Positions 43,901 to 48,166 of a stretch of 50,934 bases of DNA are shown here, piece by piece. Position 1 is the first letter of the stretch; each line of letters starts with the position of its first letter. The stretch is taken from the IMG/VR virus record IMGVR_UViG_3300030382_002670, positions 1-50,934 of that record; one strand, 5' to 3'. This DNA comes from a virus. The notes beneath the pieces were generated by a model. It saw only the letters and a program-made list of their open reading frames with translations, was not told the DNA's origin and made no database searches. Made by a program: the position numbers and the translations under genes.

Positions 43901-44312
43901 TTGGGTGTTTGGCGACGAAAAGGAAAGAGACCGTGCATTTTATGGTGCATGGCCATCTACGGTAGCTCCGCTTCAGATAGTTACTCCGCCAATCGCTAGA
44001 GTTCCTTTAGGTTATTACAAGGGGTGGGTATCAGGTGATTATAGTCATATGACAGACTATATTCTACCTGTATCTTTTCCTTTTGGAAGAATGGCAAGAG
44101 ATATTTATAATCCATGGAAACCAGAGGATGGTTTACTTATGAATCCTTTGAAAGCTGTAGATAAAATTACTGGATTTCCATTGCAATCTATCTCTTGGGA
44201 TGTTTCTGATTATAAACGTAGACATGGTATAGGTAGAAAACCTAAGAAAGAGAAAGTTAAAGAGAAGAAAGGTACTGCTCTAGGGAGATATTATGAAAAG
44301 AAAAACAAATGA
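34965..44312 (+). CDS. Giant virion protein with two-barrel RNA polymerase signature (3115 aa)
   Basis: Numbered from GTG 34965 (a true start at 34811 is likely; see the neighbouring entry). The C-terminal core region has a run of RNA polymerase-like motifs: STDGG (998-1001 area), then GISHIIYGSSAKQRGF with Lys1073, as in the first barrel lysine segment, then IPLKDIRY, and later R1385-V-P1387, with G1393 and HGVMLHGKVMRREGG leading to GADLDGDE with D1424-x-D1426-G-D1428. This order parallels the beta-prime NADFDGD block and the DxDGD motif of QDE-1, YonO and crAss-like phage gp66. Residues after about 2700 (RFQLWAWNSVRFRNDVLRQ, hydrophobic IALANAYQFSIFEFALP) look like ejected large polyvalent proteins. 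I infer a virion-packaged transcriptase entering with the DNA. RNAP activity is unproven. Confidence 0.68.
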   Translation: MLDAIKQAGGGFLSGFTASISSELGLDVKDAPDNEYEAIARKMGELAGFAPGILSAPLKTIGLKGLAAKSAALNKKSLPMAGADLAQKQVKKIIKPILEKSLQNSHGASKTAMDFITSGPGMHMAEGAFHLGVASSISNWRGIVDGGMEEFVNTFKHGAEAGAVFRGLGNLIPGDKAADLWLRRVSGSLYMGIPSTERGDSTPEQVYEYLLGAYFGGAERPWYVAKAGKFNKRMYEQSENDPELRRTQDPTLVKGWQSLDPIVQKEVVRMTNKRLGGSTADERRGDAYELMREFGIIDKLEKAEDINTKGFKLLNQVIDGEVQPDKNAPPSEKLHHMLSLGNRGVKGTNRNSADEVFADKSVEYGNPIYHYTFGTVKGKPGHSKTIKAKGGKRELSQTELNEATEFVDKANLSLGKIIGRLNTYKRNLIRRAHAATKHASSIYAIDNLRPDMKGVQSKSAEWTVQMAIDKKRPVYVYDQQARAWYKYNYNKNIQRFQAIEGTPKLKKFALGTGTNDINKYGKAAIKDLFKVTYGEMEGAAETESVPRGKEETWMTIQSEIERLQKEDVDDPQIKKLMKKQADILGIKSKEYLDAATGEVKEDVEVDIDIGQMIDAGIGKRSKRWIDAWYDDMFPKGRKGTQVKKGVDKLFISSRIEKLLREHLPAGEEASTLIARDFKKLFKKNIPDAALGEIRQWVTAATQGKPVRFLKSDGGKVYLTRRDKPFTMGGKNKLVMAPPSALEEAFLEATNTKLKEFDKKNPAGVEIILDEVTVRDRNGFQVDIPLSRYESHLVQHGKKGKKEAAQIVNNFIGRTIKFMYDKHGMVPHAGVGDKDRIIFAKNMYDFADKMPKASRKLVFDVLKQKNVKTDKLLFRVKFGLDKKFADKIYKETFISNLTYDALMNFGNKVKTPVLKKWINSKFGKGRGDFINNAVALNKRNQIWFTNSFRASDKHIENYLEDLGTNDIVDGKTKGIIVNELPKGFKEPKNPKNSQTAESTDGGVILRDDYVEAMNSDGGYPTVKEAGQLKAFIVSPDATLGALLTKKMYHSAGPAQSEAMKKAGISHIIYGSSAKQRGFRPQIDHDVVNGELVFDKKGMIDIPLKDIRYTYSTRQGQDMLENRMIVKQALMHIHPNAQTPIDNDVIDDFFKGTIGERFTGTHRGSRIINDYLQDFSDKKIDKIIDNFDEIGIPDIIKALKTNGAETLAEQIYVKMLKVNKKSLQEAFARGELSNEDVKILDAELEDSFSDVDRMITQSRIFQMQNPDAASFSIFDHKYVRGWREQSMRNAIVQTATQPIMSNSLLTRMRPYDKWAQQGLDNPETKRLEKEQDIFFLDNAFKNKEMRTILKGYERTTLEKLWKFYNKSSTSKKDKAYLEDVFNAVSLRVPLDSISGAQVLKFAGFSGRPGHGVMLHGKVMRREGGADLDGDESFIYFGGKLEDGTGYGMKNSWKKMYSSNANEFMNEKGYETEAKTKEMRDLFTLDVSESMKERMMSPEMTYSPNQRMFVGMEAAKGRDMLKNIISNSQVMKSAWNSVMAKPGKEDMWTFTRREQKGKKGKSYTVTYRIKVKANDTTEAMKLQRDMTRAQTAFGADPLDELGLKEADVFHSTLWNAYFTPVKIEKMGFAGTRWKNVKLDKFKLKRWEMNGGAINTFRDLNSALYSKNYTANRKWSAQEIANKVLAAGDILPGESNTMLPKIGKLFSGLDWSDNIFNRINKKLLVKVYDSHDTYALKKDYMKDILGRNTLRAPFNNYVENVMGGTKELKNGEIFDYGYKDLQAPGVIEAVARSRRLFQNALSGLDYYKTDRPRIKEALNSIPKREAILREIVREGNNMIYEDMTDMTTVQLAVEMIEKTKTSGKLVKKMMDFENTVKRKSYIQARKRKDRGTYEGPETQSDVENERKMKIAEDILTKVFGTKKEAREKLGIGEQRTAELDQAEIDQLIKDFRKDNKLNKGQNLLLDYFLLGSLRRGDVQKLNDIISKIPPKEWNSALYDVVRYYQKQASDTGMSKLAFNSSEVSNLAIQNFLGKMNGLFSKSFQGDKVDVEAEIAEHDKERVIETADGKKMKESLVERTVDDLLEEEFAPDGTGYTGLKKVKISKERRQVVQELADNLKALNPNVAKHLNEIVRGTMEKDLNAMTKEDFEVMNNIFKEFRRGTFWQRVESWVTGDVSGKTDPLQRVQKRSWWEMPLTVNRELMQKHIMFMKQKGIFFDKDGEVRSGWIRKPTQAIGVLNEYINNALGKAVGVSDDLIRQFREETLFLKDIKEGDELWEIAVRKRELGIMNEIWSDASTPEIVRAYWASRYKNAYNDALKKHNWDRLKTREYVIEENGEKVKRSSEEIVERINSQLTERFAKMHDFIKGDKDALEPFREGWYDPKGETQPIINTEKFLKYAANKFAKGEDISSKFGIDGLRHIARSMMIELAPNAKEKKRLLEFIIEDTGKLDYQHYFPHMHFSRTEANNSLKEAIRAIRETPDSIMDAETKDSEVDKITLRHKSLTGDWDFYDIKDWDKHDAAVMKASLERIGSKRAEKGDQLKWYNANQRSGSMMSRNSHVPGWAVGQEVVESYMRNLSNTYYRQLSQIMSRHVIEQFKDQGKKLGWDKVHYGKSSEFYPKGRSLMDRWVDWLKLYVQDSIGNPSVIPEEMYKDPGMKLKGNVYGWFADNHVRDVINKVGENLMPAGKNWSKDLPPEMRGIDLATIRDWSNLEAKYQLMTLLAHPKSTITNVFGGAMHTIESVGVGTFRKARDLEYLRQINPEWDSMDKVKDFVVKHGVLPEFILNEAGLDRSFKSANAKAFIKDVVDKYTNEKYSFETLRGLAKKHGVSNAIMNKAGAFMSKPELMLRRDAFMAHYIRAYESFGGAIKDINHPFLIQKAKEGVKATQFLYNAPNRPAFARTALGKVMTRFQLWAWNSVRFRNDVLRQAKIYGYKEGTEAMKKFERTAQIDMFVIALANAYQFSIFEFALPAPYNWLQDTADWVFGDEKERDRAFYGAWPSTVAPLQIVTPPIARVPLGYYKGWVSGDYSHMTDYILPVSFPFGRMARDIYNPWKPEDGLLMNPLKAVDKITGFPLQSISWDVSDYKRRHGIGRKPKKEKVKEKKGTALGRYYEKKNK

Positions 44313-44526
44313 TATATTAAAGGCAGCTATAGAAAAGTTTAATCAGCCTAAGGAAAGGCCAATTCACTCTATACAGGATATTGTATCTGCTAATCAAATG
44401 CAGTATGCTAAGGAAGGAAGACAGATTGGTGGACCTTGGGATGTTCGTAAGTTTATTACGCCTAGAATTAAGGACAATGAAGGTGATTTAGGGTTTAAAG
44501 ACTTAGCGTCTCAATTACTATCTTAA
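44293..44526 (+). CDS. Last gene of the rightward unit (77 aa)
   Basis: Starts 20 bases before the end of the giant gene, behind GGGAGATATT. The product is polar and basic at first (MKRKTNDILKAAIEKFNQ), then contains PIHSIQDIVSANQMQYAKEG and ends GFKDLASQLLS. Not recognised. Its TAA (44524-44526) overlaps the stop of the opposing minus-strand gene within the palindrome TTAA (44523-44526). Confidence 0.7.
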   Translation: MKRKTNDILKAAIEKFNQPKERPIHSIQDIVSANQMQYAKEGRQIGGPWDVRKFITPRIKDNEGDLGFKDLASQLLS

Positions 44527-44717
44527 ATTTCTCCAATTCCCTTCCTGTCGTGCTTTTCTAGACACATAGAGACAAGTGCTGTACTAGAGCATTCTTTTAA
44601 TGCTACTACACACTCATCCTCAAAGAAATTCCCATCTGCGTCTAAGAATCCTACTGATACTTTTATTAATGGCTTAGAAGAAGTCAATATTTCTCCTGTT
44701 AGCTCGCATAACTTCAT
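44523..44717 (-). CDS. Hypothetical protein (64 aa), last leftward gene
   Basis: Starts ATG 44717; upstream only a weak GCGAGACG. The sequence (SKPLIKVSVGFLDADGNFFE, DECVVALKECSSTALVSMCLE) is a small mixed alpha/beta protein with three to four cysteines. No family recognised. It is the promoter-distal end of the minus-strand replication unit and meets the plus-strand unit head-on with no space for a terminator. Confidence 0.6.
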   Translation of the reverse strand: MKLCELTGEILTSSKPLIKVSVGFLDADGNFFEDECVVALKECSSTALVSMCLEKHDRKGIGEI

Positions 44718-44744
44718 GTTTCGTCTCGCTTTTAATTAACTAAT

Positions 44745-45161
44745 TTAATCATTATCCTCCTCAAATCCTACTAATTTTGTGGCATTGCTCACAAAAGTGG
44801 TACCTATAACAGCTCTACAGGAACACCCTTGTCTATGCATAGTGCATTGAGAACACATTCCAGTATCAGTCATAGCCCAAAGTAGCATTAGATATACCAT
44901 AGCATCTGTTATTCTCCCTGTGACATCTTCTCTTTGAGATTTATGTCCCTTTACATATGCTACAATTCCATCTATATGCTTTAATAAGTAGGTCATTAAG
45001 ACTTCTTCTCTTGACTGGTCTAAAGCATCTGCTATTCTTTCAAAGTTGGCAAATACATTATCCTTGTCTTGTGCGTATTCTTTTTGTCCAGCGTCTCTAT
45101 TCTTCGCTATCGCTGGTAGAATCACTTCCTTTATTAACTTCTTCATTGTTGAGTGCTTCAT
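44745..45161 (-). CDS. DUF1599/Nmad1-like protein with Cys-rich tail (138 aa)
   Basis: Core residues 30-95 match the all-helical nucleotide-modification-associated domain type 1: NVFANFERIADAL (35-47), EEVLMTYLLKHIDGI (52-66) and GRITDAMVYLMLLWAM (82-97) correspond to the family's N-F-x-R, Y-L-x-K-H-x-x-x-I and R-I-x-D-x-x-x-Y-L-x-L-L patterns. In phages this family accompanies base or nucleotide metabolism. The C-terminal CSQCTMHRQGCSC (103-115) could bind zinc. AAGGAG lies seven bases before ATG 45161, inside the upstream gene. Confidence 0.68.
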   Translation of the reverse strand: MKHSTMKKLIKEVILPAIAKNRDAGQKEYAQDKDNVFANFERIADALDQSREEVLMTYLLKHIDGIVAYVKGHKSQREDVTGRITDAMVYLMLLWAMTDTGMCSQCTMHRQGCSCRAVIGTTFVSNATKLVGFEEDND

Positions 45162-45345
45162 TTTCTAACTCCTTTATTCTTATATCCATATATTTATTAA
45201 ACTCTTCTTCCTTCCCTAGGAATTTAATGAGCTCCATTACTACTCCCTCTGTGGATTTTAATTGATTTTCCAAGAACTGTATATGCATCTGTAATCCACC
45301 TATCATTTGCATTTGTTCTGCCTTAGTTGGTGCTTTCTTTTTCAA
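45097..45345 (-). CDS. Coiled-coil protein, probable TTG start (82 aa)
   Basis: The longest open frame reaches a GTG at 45405, but a TTG at 45345 has an excellent AAAAGGAG site seven bases upstream, within the end of the upstream zinc-finger gene; I choose it. The product is helical: GLQMHIQFLENQLKSTEGVV and EEEFNKYMDIRIKELENEAL are heptad-like, with an acidic Ser/Glu tail. Unknown function; overlaps the DUF1599-like gene by 65 bases, an unusually long overlap. Confidence 0.6.
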   Translation of the reverse strand: MKKKAPTKAEQMQMIGGLQMHIQFLENQLKSTEGVVMELIKFLGKEEEFNKYMDIRIKELENEALNNEEVNKGSDSTSDSEE

Positions 45346-45535
45346 GTGCTTTCTCCTTTTTCTTTTTTCTCCAGAATTTATTACCAAATTCTTCTTTATA
45401 GGCACATTCTACACATACTTCTAGTTCATGGCCTGTTATCATACCTATCCATAAAAATCTCTCAGAAAGCGCCATTTTCTTACACATAGGGCAAGTATCG
45501 TGACGCTTTCCAAGATGTTTGTGAATGTGAGACAC
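45323..45535 (-). CDS. Small zinc-finger protein (70 aa), GTG start
   Basis: GTG 45535 follows the upstream gene's TAG directly; GAGGAAA lies further upstream. Two Cys pairs, C15-x2-C18 (DTCPMCKK) and C41-x2-C44 (EVCVECAY), flank a hydrophobic segment, a simple zinc-finger. Lys-rich C-terminus (RKKKKEKALEKES) could contact nucleic acid. Possibly a small regulator; no named family. Confidence 0.6.
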   Translation of the reverse strand: MSHIHKHLGKRHDTCPMCKKMALSERFLWIGMITGHELEVCVECAYKEEFGNKFWRKKKKEKALEKESTN

Positions 45536-45859
45536 CTATTGAGATTTTCCTCGGTCTTCTGGCTCTGACCATTTACTCATAGCTTTGTCGGCTTCTTGTA
45601 TATGGCGGCTAACAGACACTGTGGGACCACTCTTTTGTGTTGCATTCACTTTGCTTTCAACAGGAACTGATGTCTGGGATGGCTCTTCATCAAACAAGTC
45701 ACCATTAAGACAAGTTCCTCTAAACTTAGACATATCTAAGTCATACTCTCCTGCAAAATATTCTGCAAGAGAGTTGGTTATAGGGCCAATCCATCTTGTA
45801 TTAGATAGGATTCCCTTTATTATCTGTGCTATCGCGTTTAAATCCTTGTCGCTTATCAT
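45536..45859 (-). CDS. Hypothetical protein (107 aa)
   Basis: Starts at ATG 45859 with TGGAGAATCT before it. The first 45 residues form an ordered segment (DLNAIAQIIKGILSNTRWIG, PITNSLAEYFAGEYD); the rest is Ser/Pro/Asp rich and likely disordered. Family not recognised. Lies downstream of the nuclease gene by about 45 bases. Confidence 0.65.
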   Translation of the reverse strand: MISDKDLNAIAQIIKGILSNTRWIGPITNSLAEYFAGEYDLDMSKFRGTCLNGDLFDEEPSQTSVPVESKVNATQKSGPTVSVSRHIQEADKAMSKWSEPEDRGKSQ

Positions 45860-45904
45860 AGATTCTCCATTAGTTGTTTATTTGTCTTTTCATTCATTTC
45901 AAAT

Positions 45905-46636
45905 CTATACTTGCACTCTTTCTTTGGGCCATGGTTTAGACCTAGTTGTATTAAGCCAAGTCCATGTATCATACACTGAGTGCATAATATCGCTTGGTTT
46001 GGCTTTCTTCATCTTATAATTAGGCTCTCTAATCCATTTACCCTTAGTGTATAAAGCATACATTTCTATCTCTTCTATATCAAATGTTTTTCTTATTAGT
46101 TCTGCGTACATGTTTAGCTGTATTTCATGAGTTTTATGTTCTTTGCCTGTTTTTAAGTCGATTACTGCTAGCTTTCCATTGATTTCACATATAATATCAG
46201 GCGTTCCTGCCCAATTTACATCTTCGTGCCATAGGAAGAGCTCTGTTTTTAATACTGTAAGATTGTTTTCTTTCCAGAATCGTTCAAAACTCATCATATG
46301 TTTAGCTAACTCATCATCTACTTCCTCTGTCTCATCGTCATAATTTGATACAACAACTTCTCCATTGAGAAATTTCTCTACCATGTTATGAACTTGTGTA
46401 CCTCTCCAGGCAGCCTTATCTCTTTCTTGGCAGGCTATATTATAGCTAGGATGATTACCTAGCCATTTCTCAAAACCTATACCCTTAGTTATGGTTCCAC
46501 CTATAATCGTAGTTACAGAAGGTTTCCATTGGTTACTCTTTTCAGGAGCATACCATCGAACTCCAGAGGTATGCCTTTTAATAGGTCTACCTTTGTATTC
46601 TTTTATGTGGTTATATAAGCCATTCTCCATCATCAT
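45905..46636 (-). CDS. PD-(D/E)XK nuclease (Cas4/RecB-like)
   Basis: Metal-dependent nuclease. Pattern: RGTQVHNMVEKFL (78-90, His83), Glu132 (KTELFLW), Asp147 (AGTPDIICE), VIDLKTGK (158-165; Asp160, Lys162) and QLNMYAELI (173-181, Gln173, Tyr177). This is the Cas4/RecB-type fold used in phage recombination or end processing. No C-terminal Fe-S cysteine cluster is seen, which separates it from typical Cas4. A third Met (46630) has the GGGAGA site best placed upstream, so the start may be at 46630 rather than 46636. It sits in the recombination block with Sak4 and primase-helicase. Confidence 0.85.
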   Translation of the reverse strand: MMMENGLYNHIKEYKGRPIKRHTSGVRWYAPEKSNQWKPSVTTIIGGTITKGIGFEKWLGNHPSYNIACQERDKAAWRGTQVHNMVEKFLNGEVVVSNYDDETEEVDDELAKHMMSFERFWKENNLTVLKTELFLWHEDVNWAGTPDIICEINGKLAVIDLKTGKEHKTHEIQLNMYAELIRKTFDIEEIEMYALYTKGKWIREPNYKMKKAKPSDIMHSVYDTWTWLNTTRSKPWPKERVQV

Positions 46637-46881
46637 TCTCCCGTTCTTGCCGCAGAAGTTTGTATATTCTCTGGTTTATATTCTTCATTTCCTTCAGTAT
46701 CTCCTTCAGGACTTTCTGGGTTGTTGGTTTCCTCTTTGGTGGCATCTACATCCTCCTTAGTTTGAAAGGTTAATTTCCGCCAACGCTCAAGAGTATTAAC
46801 ATAGGCGACAACATCATTTACTATTCTAGTTACTTCTTTTATCTTCTCGTCTAAGTTATCTATCCTTTCTTCGGTTTTCAT
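46633..46881 (-). CDS. Hypothetical coiled-coil protein (82 aa)
   Basis: Strong AAAAGGAGGTATGAGTA site before ATG 46881. Residues 1-45 are heptad-like (DNLDEKIKEVTRIVNDVVAY, VNTLERWRKL) and the rest is acidic, rich in Glu, Asn, Pro, Thr and Gly, likely disordered. The stop overlaps the nuclease start by four bases. No function known; a partner of the nuclease is possible from coupling alone. Confidence 0.65.
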   Translation of the reverse strand: MKTEERIDNLDEKIKEVTRIVNDVVAYVNTLERWRKLTFQTKEDVDATKEETNNPESPEGDTEGNEEYKPENIQTSAARTGE

Positions 46882-46996
46882 TACTCATACCTCCTTTTCT
46901 TCGTGCGTTCATATATTCTTCGCCTACAATAACATTCATAGGCCAAGTATACATATTTCTATACTTCTTAATTAAACTCCAAGTTATATTGCTCAT
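46856..46996 (-). CDS. Small basic protein (46 aa)
   Basis: Open frame starting at ATG 46996, two bases after the stop of the HTH mini-gene upstream, and overlapping the next gene by 26 bases in another frame. The product begins MSNITWSLIKKYRNMYTWPM and ends ARRKGGMSNENRRKDR. There is no good ribosome binding site of its own, so it would need coupling. Moderately supported by position and full-length frame only. Confidence 0.4.
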   Translation of the reverse strand: MSNITWSLIKKYRNMYTWPMNVIVGEEYMNARRKGGMSNENRRKDR

Positions 46997-46998
46997 TT

Positions 46999-47130
46999 TT
47001 ATTTTACATGTCTATAGATAGTCCTTGTAGTTACATTATAATCTTTAGCAAGATTCTTTACTGATGCTCCGAATGTATACCTTATATTAATCATAACTTT
47101 ATTCATTAAACTTAATTTTCTATTAGCCAT
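46999..47130 (-). CDS. HTH mini-protein (43 aa)
   Basis: GGAGAATAC precedes ATG 47130. The C-terminal half (FGASVKNLAKDYNVTTRTIY, RHVK) is a clear helix-turn-helix of the resolvase/homeodomain type: A-S-V-x-x-L-A-K-x-Y-N-V-x-x-x-T-I-Y-R. A single DNA-binding motif in only 43 residues suggests a small regulator. It lies just downstream of a 10-bp inverted repeat (47150-47210) that could be its operator. Autoregulation is an inference. Confidence 0.65.
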   Translation of the reverse strand: MANRKLSLMNKVMINIRYTFGASVKNLAKDYNVTTRTIYRHVK

Positions 47131-47149
47131 GTATTCTCCATTTTATGAC

Positions 47150-47210
47150 TATGGGACACGTAAGTGCGGATGTGACGATTGTCACGTGGATGGTTTGTAG
47201 GTGTCCCATA
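47150..47210. repeat. Perfect 10-bp inverted repeat (41-bp spacer) with inner hairpin
   Basis: TATGGGACAC (47150-47159) is matched by GTGTCCCATA (47201-47210). In between is GTGAC-GATT-GTCAC (47172-47185), a 5-bp hairpin. It fills the 92-base gap between two HTH genes. It could be an operator for either HTH protein or an RNA attenuator. The core TGGGACAC also occurs once at 1199-1206 in the left divergent gap, which may be chance. Confidence 0.55.
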
Positions 47211-47222
47211 ATCGATTGTAAG

Positions 47223-47459
47223 TTACCTTGCTAGTGTATATCTGGCAAAGGTTTTTCCATTTTCTGTTACATCATTAGTAACAATATCCATTCCATGGTT
47301 ATGTCTTAGCTCCCATATGAGCCCACCTAACCTTGTGATATTGTACATTTCAATGGCCTTCATAGTATCTATAGACCATCCTCTTTCTAACCTTTTTCTT
47401 ATTTTTTGCAAACCACTGTTAGGGTTTACTTGTCCTTTTTTTCTGCCACGTTTAGCCAT
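47223..47459 (-). CDS. HTH_39-type DNA-binding protein (78 aa)
   Basis: GGAGG lies a few bases before ATG 47459. Basic N-terminus (MAKRGRKKGQVNPNSG), then a phage-type winged helix-turn-helix: SIDTMKAIEMYNITRLGGLI, WELRHNHGMDIVTND, and KTFARYTL, matching the family in which T-x-x-x-A-L-x-x-x-G-I-x-x-L-x-x-R-I-x-E-L-R is followed by I-x-T. Likely a regulator of the adjacent genes. It precedes the inverted repeat at 47150-47210. Confidence 0.8.
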   Translation of the reverse strand: MAKRGRKKGQVNPNSGLQKIRKRLERGWSIDTMKAIEMYNITRLGGLIWELRHNHGMDIVTNDVTENGKTFARYTLAR

Positions 47460-47474
47460 TTAAGGCCTCCTTTT

Positions 47475-47936
47475 TTAGTTGCGGCCCATAACATCACTTG
47501 TCGCTAGTTTGCGAAGCACGTAATCTCTTGTATGGGCATCTTGTTTGTTTAAGAAATTGAGTATCTTTATATACTCAGTTCCAAGTAACGGTCCTTTCCT
47601 AGTATTACATCTCTTACATATCATCTGAAGGTTCTTAAGATTTGAACCACCACCCATACTAAGGGGGACAATATGGTCGCAGACAATGTTACTAACATCA
47701 AGATGTAGATTACAATATCTACAATGTCTGTTGTAACATTTAAGTAGTAATTCTCGGATTTCTGTGAGTGAGATGTCAAATTCGACTTCATACTCTCTGC
47801 TCCTTCTCTTTAAAGAGGAACGTAACGTTGAAGACTTCTTCATTAAGCGATGAAATGCATGTTTCCAAAGGTGCTTATGTTTTCTTTGTAGTTTTCGCTT
47901 AAATCTATCTTCCCACGTTTTCATTCTCTTATGCAT
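47475..47936 (-). CDS. HNH endonuclease
   Basis: HNH nuclease with zinc-binding Cys pairs C72-x2-C75 (HCRYC) and C107-x2-C110 (ICKRC). The active site is D87-H88 in CDHIVPLSMGGGS, Asn102 (NLKNLQ) and Asn111 (RCNTRKG). The basic N-terminus (RFKRKLQRKHKHLWKHAFH) may bind DNA. Free-standing HNH genes in phages act as homing or packaging-related nucleases; this one, in the replication block, is more likely homing or regulatory than packaging. It overlaps the upstream gene by one base. Confidence 0.88.
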   Translation of the reverse strand: MHKRMKTWEDRFKRKLQRKHKHLWKHAFHRLMKKSSTLRSSLKRRSREYEVEFDISLTEIRELLLKCYNRHCRYCNLHLDVSNIVCDHIVPLSMGGGSNLKNLQMICKRCNTRKGPLLGTEYIKILNFLNKQDAHTRDYVLRKLATSDVMGRN

Positions 47937-48166
47937 TAGTTTATGTCTCTTTTTGCGTTTTTAAAGTCGTCTTCTAGCTCTTTTAAGTTTGTACTTTTCC
48001 AAGCGAATACTAGTTGACATTCCGTGTTCAATACTCCGAATATAATGGACAAGTAGGGGCCCATTTCTGAACCCCTCCAGTCCAAACCGAACTTAAATAT
48101 TCGGAATAGAGTAAACCCGATTAATTTGTCAAATAGATGAACTTGGAGTATTAGTCCTTTATTCAT
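47936..48166 (-). CDS. Hypothetical protein (76 aa)
   Basis: AAGGAGAGTAT precedes ATG 48166, just inside the end of the primase-helicase gene (8-base overlap). Hydrophobic in the first half (LILQVHLFDKLIGFTLFRIF, YLSIIFGVLN) with strand-like segments, followed by a charged helix (LKELEDDFKNAKRD). Might be partly membrane-linked, but strand-rich folding is equally possible. Not recognised. Confidence 0.65.
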   Translation of the reverse strand: MNKGLILQVHLFDKLIGFTLFRIFKFGLDWRGSEMGPYLSIIFGVLNTECQLVFAWKSTNLKELEDDFKNAKRDIN

